Shown in pieces: positions 38,698 through 47,402 of a stretch of DNA of 63,630 nt (position 1 is its first letter; each line of letters starts with the position of its first letter). The stretch comes from Paenibacillus ginsengarvi (GTDB taxonomy: Bacteria > Bacillota > Bacilli > Paenibacillales > NBRC-103111): assembly GCF_003626695.1 (NCBI RefSeq), contig NZ_RBAH01000003.1, positions 1 through 63,630 on the forward strand, written 5' to 3'. A program made the position numbers and the translations under genes. The notes under the pieces were generated by a model. It was not told where the DNA came from. It saw only the letters and a list, made by a program, of their open reading frames with translations, and did not search any database.

Positions 38698-39189
38698 ATG
38701 GCTGTACCCGAATCGTTCGAGGAGCTTGCGGCCGGGCTGCGTCCATATGGCGCCTATATCGGATCGATCGAAGACACGGCGGCGGGCTGCTGGCACGATC
38801 CGATCGCCCCCGGCAAATGGACGATCCATGAAATCGTCAGCCACATTTGGCTATGGGATACGTACAGTCTGGAGCATATGATTCCCGCCATGTCGGAGGG
38901 TGCCGTACTCACCTTCGACAACCAGGCTTCGGTCAACCGCAATGCCGAGTTTTTCGCCCGCCGCATCCGGCGAACCGAGATGATCGACCATGCCCGGCAA
39001 ACCCGGGAGGAGCTTATAGAGCGATGTGCGCCCGTTTACGCGAGCGGGGTCCGGTTCTTCGTCGGCCCAAGGCGGGTCGAGCACGATATCGGCTCCTACG
39101 TCCGGACCTTCATCGCGGAGCACGACCGGCATCATATGCAGCAAATCGAGGCATTTCTAGACAGTCTCGCAAAGTCAAAGACGACGTAA
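38698..39189 (+). CDS. DinB family protein
   Basis: A 163-residue four-helix-bundle protein of the DinB superfamily with the metal-binding histidine pattern (TIHEIVSHIWLWD near residue 42; AEHDRHHMQQIEAF near 143). Family members include thiol transferases and metal-dependent hydrolases; the substrate is unknown. Follows the APH-like gene by 15 nt with a strong GGAGGAGAAGG site. Confidence 0.85.
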   Translation: MAVPESFEELAAGLRPYGAYIGSIEDTAAGCWHDPIAPGKWTIHEIVSHIWLWDTYSLEHMIPAMSEGAVLTFDNQASVNRNAEFFARRIRRTEMIDHARQTREELIERCAPVYASGVRFFVGPRRVEHDIGSYVRTFIAEHDRHHMQQIEAFLDSLAKSKTT

Positions 39190-39273
39190 GCATCCCCTGA
39201 CCGGAGCTGTCAGGGGACTGCAAGTATACTCTACTTATCGAGAAAGAAAACGATAGGGAGAGGAACTGAAACG

Positions 39274-40824
39274 ATGCATACTAAAAAAAGCAATACGGGG
39301 ATCGTCATCGCCGGGCTGCTGCTCGCCATTCTGATGGCCTCGATGGACAATACGATCGTGGCGACGGCGATGGGCACGATCGTCGGCGAGCTCGGCGGTC
39401 TCGACAAATTCGTCTGGGTCACTTCCGCCTACATGGTTGCCGAGATGGCCGGCATGCCGATATTCGGCAAGTTGTCCGATATGTACGGCCGCAAGCGGTT
39501 TTTCATCTTCGGCATGATCGTCTTCATCGCCGGTTCCGCTCTGTGCGGCACGGCCGGCTCGATCGTCGAGCTCAGCATATACCGGGCCATTCAAGGCATC
39601 GGCGGCGGTGCGCTCATTCCGGTCGCCTTCACGATTATGTTCGACTCCGTGCCGCCTCATAACCGCGGCAAGCTTAGCGGACTGTTCGGCGCCGTATTCG
39701 GCATGTCGAGCATATTCGGCCCGCTGCTCGGAGCTTATATAACGGATTATGTCCGGTGGGAATGGATCTTCTACATCAATTTGCCGCTTGGCCTGCTTGC
39801 TTTCGTCTTCGTCGCTATCGGTTACAAGGAATCGCACCAGCATTCGAAACAGCGGATCGATTGGGCCGGAGCTGTTACACTGATCGGCGCGATCGTATGC
39901 CTGATGTTCGCTCTGGAGCTTGGCGGCAAGATGTACGCCTGGCTTTCGGCCCCGATTATAGGACTATTCGCAGCTTTCGCCCTGCTTGCCGCCTTGTTTC
40001 TGTACGCCGAAAAACGCGCCCAGGAGCCGATCATTTCATTTCGCATGTTCACGAGCCGGCTGTATGCGTCCTGCAACGTGATCGCCATGCTGGGCGGCGC
40101 GGCATTCATTACCGCTTCGGTTTACATTCCGATTTATATTCAGGGCGTTCTCGGCGGAAGCGCCACGAATTCCGGTCTCGTCCTGCTGCCGATGATGCTC
40201 GGCTCGGTCGTAACCGCTACGGCCGGCGGGTTTCTCATCACCCGGTTTTCGTACCGGGCGATCATGATCCCGACACTGCTGCTGCTAGTTGCAGGTATCC
40301 TGCTGCTAACGACGCTTTCCGCGGATTCATCGCGCCTGCAAGTGACGCTTTATATGATTATGACCGGTCTTGGCATAGGCGCTTCGTTCTCCGTGCTGAG
40401 CAATGCGGCGATGCAGGCGTTCCCGGCCAGACAGCGCGGCTCGGCCAGCTCGACACTTAATTTCCTCCGCTCGCTCGGCATGACGCTTGGCATTACGATC
40501 TGCGGCATCGTCCAGAGCCATTCGCTGACGCGGAAATTGACGGACGCCTTCTCGGCCGCGGGTCAGCCGTCGTCAAGTAGCGAGATGAACTTTGGCGACC
40601 CGCACGTTTTGCTGGAGCCGGCCGCACGCTCCCGCATTCCGGAGCAGGCGCTTGGCCTCATCACGGAAAGCCTCTCGTCGTCCATTACGGTTACGTTCGC
40701 CTGGAGCCTGATCCCCGCCGTGCTGGCGCTTGCAGCGGCCTTTCTGATGAGCGGGGAGAAGATGGACCCTTCTGCCGAACTCCAGTCCCAAACTCAAGAG
40801 GAGTCGTTTGCAGCCTCTCACTAG
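39274..40824 (+). CDS. DHA2 (EmrB/QacA-type) drug efflux MFS transporter
   Basis: A 516-residue, 14-helix major facilitator. Signature motifs: MDNTIVATAMGTI in helix 1 (motif D1), GKLSDMYGRKRFF (motif A) and IQGIGGGALIPVAF (motif C region). Proton-coupled drug export is the family role; substrate unknown. Ends at a hairpin terminator. Confidence 0.93.
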   Translation: MHTKKSNTGIVIAGLLLAILMASMDNTIVATAMGTIVGELGGLDKFVWVTSAYMVAEMAGMPIFGKLSDMYGRKRFFIFGMIVFIAGSALCGTAGSIVELSIYRAIQGIGGGALIPVAFTIMFDSVPPHNRGKLSGLFGAVFGMSSIFGPLLGAYITDYVRWEWIFYINLPLGLLAFVFVAIGYKESHQHSKQRIDWAGAVTLIGAIVCLMFALELGGKMYAWLSAPIIGLFAAFALLAALFLYAEKRAQEPIISFRMFTSRLYASCNVIAMLGGAAFITASVYIPIYIQGVLGGSATNSGLVLLPMMLGSVVTATAGGFLITRFSYRAIMIPTLLLLVAGILLLTTLSADSSRLQVTLYMIMTGLGIGASFSVLSNAAMQAFPARQRGSASSTLNFLRSLGMTLGITICGIVQSHSLTRKLTDAFSAAGQPSSSSEMNFGDPHVLLEPAARSRIPEQALGLITESLSSSITVTFAWSLIPAVLALAAAFLMSGEKMDPSAELQSQTQEESFAASH

Positions 40825-40828
40825 GCCA

Positions 40829-40873
40829 ACAACGAAACAGCCCGCGCATCGGCCTGATGCGCGGGCTGTTATT
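40829..40873 (+). terminator. Terminator of the MFS gene
   Basis: CAGCCCGCGCATC / GATGCGCGGGCTG perfect 13-bp stem followed by TTATTTC; it may also stop the converging SBP gene. Confidence 0.85.
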
Positions 40874-40908
40874 TCTTCATGCGCTGCTATTCTTGCCGCT
40901 TCCGCCTC

Positions 40909-42261
40909 TTACTTGCCCTGCTTTTGCTTGAAATCGGCAATCTGTTTCTTCGCGTCCTCTTCCGCTTGTCTCATCGCGGTATTCAGATCAATCGTGCCGA
41001 TTTGCGCCTTCGTGCCGTAATTTTGATATACACTGGCAAGCTGCGCTTCGTAAGCAACGAGCGGAGGAATCGGCGCGAACTTGTGGTAGAAGACGGCGCC
41101 CCAGTTTTTGTCCTTGAACGGCGACTCCTTGCCCAGCTCCTTCTGAATCGCTTCGTTTTTGAGCACGGGCATAATCCCTTTCCGCGCCAACTCGGCCTGG
41201 AATTCGTCAGACACCATGTATTTCAGCACTTCCATAGCCGCTTCTTTGTTTTGCGCCATCTTCGTAATGCCGAAGTAAGCCGGATACGATTGCGAGCCGA
41301 CGCCGGGCATATCCTTGAAGGTAGGCATGGACACCATGTCCCAGTCCAGCTCCTTGAACTCTTTTTCCCAGACGGTCATAAGGGTGGATACATAGTTGAA
41401 CATCGCCACATTTTTCGTTTTGGCGAATTCCGTCGCCGACGGCACCTTGTTTTCCTTGGCGATCGTTTCCTTCACACTTGCCTCTTGGGTCGGGTTTATA
41501 AAGACGGTCTGGAAAAACGTTTTCCATCGGTCGTCGGTATTGATGCTTGGTGTATCCGTTTTCAAGTCCGCGAGCGGAATCGGCAGCTGCCTCATTCTGA
41601 TCGAATGCGTCGACGATTGGGTGAAGCCGAAATACTGCGTCCCGCCTTCGTTGCGGCTCAGTTTCTTGGACAGGTCCGTCACCTGCTCCCACGTCATGCC
41701 ATCCTTCGGATAGGCGACTCCGAACTTGTCGAACAGCGTCTTGTTGTAATACGTAATCAAGTTCGTGTTCGTGATCGGCAAGGCGAACATTTTGCCGCCC
41801 GAGGTTTGTTTGATCGCCTCGATGATGGACGGCTCGAACCGATTCAAATCGAGCTTACTGCTGGCGATAAGACCCGACATATCGTACTCGATGCCGCTAT
41901 CGAACGCGTAATTTTCGAAATTGCCGATCGTTTGGAAAAAAATATCGAAACGCGTACCGGATGCAAGCAGCTCCGGCAAATTCGTCCCCTGCCCCTTCAT
42001 GATGTACTTAATCGTGTAATTCGGAAACTTCTTGCGGAGCGAATCGCCGTAGCGGTAGTCGAAGCTTTCCGTCGGATCGCCGTTATTCGAATAAAAAATA
42101 ACTTCCGCCGGCTCCTTCGTAATATCCTTCACCGGCTTCTCCGCACCCTGACCTTCACTTTCCTTGCCGCTATTTGCGCCGGAGCCGTTTCCTCCGGAGC
42201 AAGCTCCAAGCAGGGCGGCCGTCATTGTGAGCAGCACGATCATAGACAAGCTTTTTTTCAT
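40909..42261 (-). CDS. Orphan extracellular solute-binding lipoprotein (sugar type)
   Basis: A 450-residue SBP_bac_1 family lipoprotein: signal MKKSLSMIVLLTMTAALLGA, lipobox LGAC, linker rich in Gly/Ser/Glu, and the type 1 fold with ITNTNLITYYNKTLFDKFG and PKDGMTWEQVTDLSKKLS. These bind oligosaccharides for CUT1 ABC importers. No permease or ATPase gene is in the window; a LacI regulator lies just upstream on the same strand and may control it. Confidence 0.9.
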   Translation of the reverse strand: MKKSLSMIVLLTMTAALLGACSGGNGSGANSGKESEGQGAEKPVKDITKEPAEVIFYSNNGDPTESFDYRYGDSLRKKFPNYTIKYIMKGQGTNLPELLASGTRFDIFFQTIGNFENYAFDSGIEYDMSGLIASSKLDLNRFEPSIIEAIKQTSGGKMFALPITNTNLITYYNKTLFDKFGVAYPKDGMTWEQVTDLSKKLSRNEGGTQYFGFTQSSTHSIRMRQLPIPLADLKTDTPSINTDDRWKTFFQTVFINPTQEASVKETIAKENKVPSATEFAKTKNVAMFNYVSTLMTVWEKEFKELDWDMVSMPTFKDMPGVGSQSYPAYFGITKMAQNKEAAMEVLKYMVSDEFQAELARKGIMPVLKNEAIQKELGKESPFKDKNWGAVFYHKFAPIPPLVAYEAQLASVYQNYGTKAQIGTIDLNTAMRQAEEDAKKQIADFKQKQGK

Positions 42262-42489
42262 CGGATTCCCCTCCCTGATTTTGAAAGCAACACTCGTTAT
42301 CCCCTCTGCATTCGGTCCAAATCCATACAGGCAGCACTATTGTGGCGATGCCGCATTTTCGATCCGGCGCGCGCTTGCCGGGTGGCCGTGCGATTCGCCC
42401 CAGGTATCCTCCCCCTTTCGTTTCAGAATCGTATAGGTGCTGCTTTACTGCCGTAGTAACCGATTACTGTTAGCGAAAAAGTTAAGGCC

Positions 42490-43467
42490 CTATAGGCCTT
42501 TATATGGAATAGTCGAGCTTCTCGGAGTAAGCTTCGACTTGATCTCTTCCTCTACCCAACGCGGACCGTCTCCCTCGCCCGCTCCCGCTCCCGTCAATAT
42601 TTCGAACGATCTTGTCGCAAGCTCGGCGATGGAAGGGCCGACCGTCGTCAGCGGAATATCGAAAAATTGCAGCTGCGTATCGTCGTAAACGACCATCGAC
42701 AAATCGTTAGGAATCCGGATATTCAGCTTCCGCAGCTCTCCGGATACTTGGTGCAGCGTCCCGTGACAATCTACGATGATGGCCGTCGGACGGTTGTCGC
42801 CGTTCATCATATCGTGCATCTTCTGTTTGTAAGCCGGGTCGTCGATAGTTACAACATAATCGGGACAATAGTCCAGCTTCAGTTCGAGCATCCCTTGCAT
42901 ATATCCGTTGTGTTTGTCGAGGTCGGGCAAACCTACGAGGGCGATCTTGTTATGGCCGAGGCCGGCCAAATGGCGTACCGCATCGCGAAAGGCGCCGACC
43001 CGGTCGATCGTAATGCTGTGGGCTTTATCCGTTCTCCAGCCGCCCAGCAGCAGCATCTCTCCGCGAAACCGTTCCTTCTCCTGCAAAAACTCGAGAGTCG
43101 GGCTCCAGCCCGGCCGCCAAAAAATAACGTAATCGACAAAATATTGATTAAACGTCCGCAGCGCTTCCTCCGGCTTCGCCATCGATAAAATGACGTTTAG
43201 GCCGCGGCGGGCCGCTTCCTCCTGCAGCTCGAAGCTGAGATCGAAAAAAAACATTCCTTTAATCCTCGGCCAAATGAGACCTACCGTGTCCGGCTGACGC
43301 TGAACTAACTTTTTGGCCGCAAGGCTTGGGATGTAGTTCATTTCCTCCGCCAGCTCTTTAATTTTTTGCCGTGTTTTCTCGCCAACCCCCGGCTCGTCAT
43401 TCAGCGCTCTGGATACGGTTACATAAGTGACTCCGGCAGCTTTGGCGATATCCTTGATCGTAACCAA
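42490..43467 (-). CDS. LacI family transcriptional regulator
   Basis: A 325-residue LacI/GalR repressor: N-terminal HTH (VTIKDIAKAAGVTYVTVSRALND) with the hinge helix (YIPSLAAKKLVQ) and a periplasmic-binding-protein-like sensor domain. The TTG at 43467 follows GAAGGAAGAGA and gives the normal LacI length. It precedes an orphan sugar-type SBP gene on the same strand, so it probably regulates sugar uptake. Confidence 0.9.
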   Translation of the reverse strand: MVTIKDIAKAAGVTYVTVSRALNDEPGVGEKTRQKIKELAEEMNYIPSLAAKKLVQRQPDTVGLIWPRIKGMFFFDLSFELQEEAARRGLNVILSMAKPEEALRTFNQYFVDYVIFWRPGWSPTLEFLQEKERFRGEMLLLGGWRTDKAHSITIDRVGAFRDAVRHLAGLGHNKIALVGLPDLDKHNGYMQGMLELKLDYCPDYVVTIDDPAYKQKMHDMMNGDNRPTAIIVDCHGTLHQVSGELRKLNIRIPNDLSMVVYDDTQLQFFDIPLTTVGPSIAELATRSFEILTGAGAGEGDGPRWVEEEIKSKLTPRSSTIPYKGL

Positions 43468-43660
43468 TCCATCTCTTCCTTCATCGTCGTATTTTACGCC
43501 AAGCATAGCACACGTTAAATCGAAATTCAATAATTTAGTTTAAATTAAGTAAATATACTTTAAAAACTTCAACGTTTACTTCGATGGACAGCACATTCCC
43601 GTCTTAGTCCGGACCAAACAGCCCGCGCATCCATCGGATGGCGGGCTTTGCGGCGAATCC

Positions 43661-44089
43661 CTATTTACCCCGGCTGTTGCGCATGGCGGCCAGCAGCTTC
43701 ACATGCTGGACCTCCCCGGCGGCGAAGCGGCGGTACTCGTCCGATTCCATCGGAATGAGGGCCATTTTCCCTTCTTCGTTAAAATGGATGCCCCATCCGT
43801 ACTTTTTCGGCAGCATGGACGCGCGCAGACACGCCATCGGCTTCTGGAAAAATTCATCGCGCAATTGCGTACCTCCGGCCTCAAGCTCCTCCGCCGAGAT
43901 CCCCTTGTGCCGGACGTGAACCTCGTACAGCAGCTCCTCCTGCGTATACATGTACGGGCTGTTCGCGACCAACTCGTATTCGATGCCCGGTTTCGTCTTG
44001 CCGCCCTTCTTGTCCGGCGGCACCGTAGCCCTGGCTGCCGGGCAATCCGGCGCAATCGTAATAAAGGTGTTGTAATAATTCCACTCCAT
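43661..44089 (-). CDS. DUF6157-like protein
   Basis: A 142-residue cytoplasmic protein starting MEWNYYNTFITIAPDCPA, with IEYELVANSPYMYTQEELLYEVHVR and a basic end. This 'NTFI.iApDcp' start and the length fit the family I know as DUF6157; function unknown. ATG 44089 has GGAGGGACGG directly upstream. Confidence 0.7.
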   Translation of the reverse strand: MEWNYYNTFITIAPDCPAARATVPPDKKGGKTKPGIEYELVANSPYMYTQEELLYEVHVRHKGISAEELEAGGTQLRDEFFQKPMACLRASMLPKKYGWGIHFNEEGKMALIPMESDEYRRFAAGEVQHVKLLAAMRNSRGK

Positions 44090-44175
44090 TTCCGTCCCTC
44101 CATTCACGCCTGGCGGCAGTTTGCCCGGCTTTTACTCCTATATTACCAAATATGCCGGGTGAAGGAACAGCTCGC

Positions 44176-44670
44176 TCAAAGACCGCCCGAAGACGGAGCA
44201 TAAATACCTACAGTGACCCTGCCCTCCCGATCTTCACCCGCAAACGGAAACTTCTCCACAACCATCGCTTCTTTATCGGCCTTCAGCCCGCGTTTTTCCC
44301 GAAAAAGCCGAAGCGCCCCATACGGGTCCGGGTCGAACGGGGATACGCCGTCGTAATCGACATGCACATAGTGCCGCGCCGGTATGGAGAAGCCGATCAT
44401 CCCTTCGGGAATATGCTCCAGACTACTTACGCGCAAACAAAACATATACGTAAACATAACCTCGCAGCTATACCACGGCGAATAATACGCCTCATGATCG
44501 ATGACGTTCGGGATATCCCCTTGCCTGCGCCGGAACTCCTCCTTGCACCGCCCGATTTGGCTGTAATCGCCGTGCCGGAACGGCACCGTGACGGCCATCC
44601 CGATAAGCAGGAGTTCCGTTAGCTCCACTACGCTCACTTCAAGTTTTTTCTCCGATCCGCTCATGTGCAT
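44176..44670 (-). CDS. Protein of unknown function, possible effector-binding fold
   Basis: A 164-residue soluble protein (MHMSGSEKKLEVSVVELTEL) with alternating strands and a C-terminal region DPYGALRLFREKRGL. The layout (ELLLIGMAVTVPF; HYVHVDYDGVSPFD) resembles GyrI-like or AraC effector-binding proteins, which bind small molecules, but the match is weak. Divergent from the SatA-like gene with 91 nt between. ATG 44664 is an alternative start. Confidence 0.6.
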   Translation of the reverse strand: MHMSGSEKKLEVSVVELTELLLIGMAVTVPFRHGDYSQIGRCKEEFRRRQGDIPNVIDHEAYYSPWYSCEVMFTYMFCLRVSSLEHIPEGMIGFSIPARHYVHVDYDGVSPFDPDPYGALRLFREKRGLKADKEAMVVEKFPFAGEDREGRVTVGIYAPSSGGL

Positions 44671-44761
44671 GCATCCCTTTCCCGAATTTAACGTTATATA
44701 ATGATTGATGCGGACGGACAGCAAAATCTGACGCCGGATCGGCGGAAAGGAGCGTTTAATC

Positions 44762-45313
44762 ATGGATATTATAGTGAGAGAGGTTACGAAAAGCGATCGA
44801 GAAACGAACATCTGCATAGACGGCAGCTTTATCGTCGATTCCGCGCTTGAGCTTACGTTTCTGGATGGCCGCATGGAGTACACCGTTCGGGAGCGAGCCC
44901 GCTACACGAAACGATACCCGGACAGCCGTATGGTCGAAACGGTCGGACTCGATTACGCCGATTATACCGATAATCCGGATCAAACGATGTTTCTCGCCTT
45001 CGCGGGCGATGCCGCCGTAGGCCGCCTGAATGTGAAGCGAAACTGGAACGCATACGCCTGCATCGAGGACTTGGCCGTTGACCGGGAGTACCGACGCTGC
45101 GGCATCGGCCGCAGGCTGATGGAACTGGCCATTGCTTGGGCCGAGAGCGCGGGCATGCCGGGGGTCATGCTGGAGACGCAAAATCATAACGTCGCGGCAT
45201 GCCGCTTTTACGAAAGCTGCGGATTTGCGATTGGCGGCTTCGATTGCAAGCTGTATCAAGGCATGGACAGCGGGACGGATGAGGTCGCGATATTCTGGTA
45301 TAAAGTGTTTTAA
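44762..45313 (+). CDS. satA: Streptothricin N-acetyltransferase (SatA-like GNAT)
   Basis: A 183-residue GNAT with the acetyl-CoA loop RRCGIGRRL. The C-terminal half (VGRLNVKRNWNAYACIEDLA, GVMLETQNHNVAACRFYESC, VAIFWYKVF) follows SatA/YyaR of Bacillus almost residue for residue from memory: KLRKNWNRYAYIEDIAV, LMLETQDNNLIACKFY and AVFWYLRF. SatA acetylates the beta-lysine chain of streptothricin. ATG 44762 has AAAGGAG upstream. Confidence 0.87.
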   Translation: MDIIVREVTKSDRETNICIDGSFIVDSALELTFLDGRMEYTVRERARYTKRYPDSRMVETVGLDYADYTDNPDQTMFLAFAGDAAVGRLNVKRNWNAYACIEDLAVDREYRRCGIGRRLMELAIAWAESAGMPGVMLETQNHNVAACRFYESCGFAIGGFDCKLYQGMDSGTDEVAIFWYKVF

Positions 45314-45327
45314 ACCGCCGACTACGC

Positions 45328-45795
45328 CTAATGCTTGGATATAAAAGCTTGAAGCTGGTCCATATGATGCACATCATGGGGAATAAAGCCTTGCACATAC
45401 CCGTACGCGGAAAACGGGCGCCCGTCGCCGTCCGTATGCTCCATCATGAATTCTTCCTCGGACAAGGCGCTCAAAATACGGATGATTTCGTCTCTCTCGT
45501 TCACAGCTGCGTCGATGATATCCAGCCTGCTTTTACCTTTGGCATATTGGACCGCGTTTTTGTTGAATTCGTCGAAATCGAGATGCCGAACCGTCACAGG
45601 CTCGCTGCGGGCGATTCGGGCAATCGCTTCCTCCAGAAAGTATCGGTCCCACAGCATCATATGAGCGACGACGTCTCCGACGGACCATTTGCCCTCCCCG
45701 AGCGGAGCGTTCCACAGCTCGTCGCCGATCCCGCTCAAAGACCGGACGAACGGAAGAAAAGCGGAAAACTCGCGGATCATCTGCTCCTTTTCCAT
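45328..45795 (-). CDS. DinB family protein
   Basis: A 155-residue DinB-superfamily protein (MEKEQMIREFSAFLPFVRSL) with the histidine motifs VGDVVAHMMLWD and FIPHDVHHMDQLQAF, converging on the satA-like gene. Distinct from the other DinB protein of the window (38698-39189). Substrate unknown. Confidence 0.85.
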   Translation of the reverse strand: MEKEQMIREFSAFLPFVRSLSGIGDELWNAPLGEGKWSVGDVVAHMMLWDRYFLEEAIARIARSEPVTVRHLDFDEFNKNAVQYAKGKSRLDIIDAAVNERDEIIRILSALSEEEFMMEHTDGDGRPFSAYGYVQGFIPHDVHHMDQLQAFISKH

Positions 45796-46000
45796 GAATC
45801 GGTTCCCTCCTGTTTGCATCGTTTCTATATAGCTTCTATTGGAAGAATGGAATTCCTTTTTTTTGCATATCGGCGGCCCCAGCCTGCTTTGGAACCGAAC
45901 ATGGGCCGGGACGAAACCGGACCAAGGTCGAGTTGTTCACACGTGCCCCGGTCGGATTACGCGGCCCGCCGTTTCCTTTACAATAAGGGAAACGACAACG

Positions 46001-46708
46001 ATGAGGATGATGAGTATGACCAATCCAGCCGATTCTCCAAAACATTTCATAGATCGATACGGCCGACAAGCTTTTTATACCCTGATCGTGACATTGCCGC
46101 TCAGCTTGATCGGGTTCGTCTTCTCCGTAACCCTATTGGCGCTGGGCATTGGCCTCAGCCCTCTGTTCGTGGGGCTTCCGCTCATGCAGGCCGCGCTGTA
46201 CGCCGCCAGAGGGCTGATGGCGTTCGATCAGAAGCTGATGCGTCGGACGTTATCCGGTTCCGCCCAAGAGACGCTTCCGCCCGTCATGCCGCACGAGCGC
46301 ATCAAGTATCGCGATTTCATCACAACTCCGAAAATATACGCTCCTCTGCTCTACTGGCTGCTTAAGCTCCCGGTCGCTCTGCTGCAATTTGCCGCGGCCG
46401 TTACGTTTGTGCTGGCAGGCATATGCATTGTGCTCGCCCCGGCCGTTTATATGGCGCTTAATCATTACGGCATTGAAATTTTCGGCGGCGACGACATCGT
46501 TCTGTCCTGGCTGCTTCCGGACATGGAGCCCTTTCAGCGCTCCTGGATCGTAGCCGCAGTCGGCTCCGTGATCGTCGCGATCGGGTTCGGCGTGTTGAAC
46601 CAGACGATGCGCTCTTCTACCGCCTTGCTAGCGGACGTGGTGGAGGCAAGACCCAAACAAGAGGCTGCGGACTATGTACCCGGTCTGCCTGTGGAGCAGT
46701 ACAACTAA
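46001..46708 (+). CDS. Membrane protein with putative sensor domain
   Basis: A 235-residue protein with four predicted membrane helices in two pairs (about 30-52, 53-75, 120-145, 170-195) and the ERIKYRDFITTPKIYAPLLYWLLKLP segment typical of the 'putative sensor' domain found in front of some histidine kinases. No kinase domain is attached. ATG 46001 or 46016 could be the start. Its position before the sigma factor gene may be coincidental. Confidence 0.7.
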   Translation: MRMMSMTNPADSPKHFIDRYGRQAFYTLIVTLPLSLIGFVFSVTLLALGIGLSPLFVGLPLMQAALYAARGLMAFDQKLMRRTLSGSAQETLPPVMPHERIKYRDFITTPKIYAPLLYWLLKLPVALLQFAAAVTFVLAGICIVLAPAVYMALNHYGIEIFGGDDIVLSWLLPDMEPFQRSWIVAAVGSVIVAIGFGVLNQTMRSSTALLADVVEARPKQEAADYVPGLPVEQYN

Positions 46709-46883
46709 TAACGAAACGCCGATAGGTCCGGGAGATACAGCCCGGGCTTATTTGCGTTTTTGGACCGGAATCAGAACCTAAGTACCCTCTCGCCAAAACC
46801 GTTTGTCCGGTTAAACAGTCTAACAAATATTGGAATGAAAACGTCCGGCCTATGCCGGAAACGCGCCGGAAGGAGGAGAAGCT

Positions 46884-47402
46884 TTGGAAGTGCCCAAGCT
46901 GGTAAAGCTGGCCCAGCACGGAGACGAGGAGGCCGTCTTCGCCTTGCTTCAGCTTCATATGGACAAACTGTACCGCATTGCCTGGATTTACTTGCGCAAT
47001 GAGCAGGATGCGCTGGAGGCGCTTCAAGAAACAAGCTGCCGGGCGTTTGTCAAGCTCGGTACGCTCAAGCGGCCGGAATTTTTCTCTACCTGGATCGTCC
47101 GCATTATGCTGAACGTCTGCATGGACGAGTTAAAACGGAAAAAGAGGTTCGCTTCTCAGGACGTGCCCGAGCTCGCCTATACGGAGGAGAACCGCGAGAC
47201 CAAATACATGCTGGAGCAAGAGCTGGAGCGGCTGGACCCTCGCTGGAAGCAGGTCGTCGTTTTGAAATATTACGAAGGCCATTCGCTCACGGAAATATCC
47301 GACATTCTGGACCGCCCGGTCGGTACGGTCAAATCGTGGCTGCATAAGGCGCTGTCGGCACTGCGCGGAGCGGTGGGAAAGGAGAACGGAATTGATGGAT
47401 GA
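46884..47402 (+). CDS. ECF RNA polymerase sigma factor
   Basis: A 172-residue sigma factor with region 2 (LYRIAWIYLRNEQDALEALQETSCRAF) and region 4 (VVLKYYEGHSLTEISDILDRPVGTVKSWLHKAL). TTG start preceded by GGAAGGAGGAG. The DUF4179 membrane protein gene overlaps its end, the typical sigma/anti-sigma pair layout. Confidence 0.93.
   Translation: MEVPKLVKLAQHGDEEAVFALLQLHMDKLYRIAWIYLRNEQDALEALQETSCRAFVKLGTLKRPEFFSTWIVRIMLNVCMDELKRKKRFASQDVPELAYTEENRETKYMLEQELERLDPRWKQVVVLKYYEGHSLTEISDILDRPVGTVKSWLHKALSALRGAVGKENGIDG

Noticed and set aside
40829..43650. Two similar CAGCCCGCGCATC hairpins (40.83 and 43.62 kb) as a dispersed repeat
   Set aside because: Both sit just after gene ends and behave as terminators; similarity is limited to the stem.
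46780..46860. Autoregulated ECF promoter in front of the sigma gene
   Set aside because: GGAATGAAAACG and CGTCCGG pieces are present, but I cannot place a -35/-10 pair with the right spacing.
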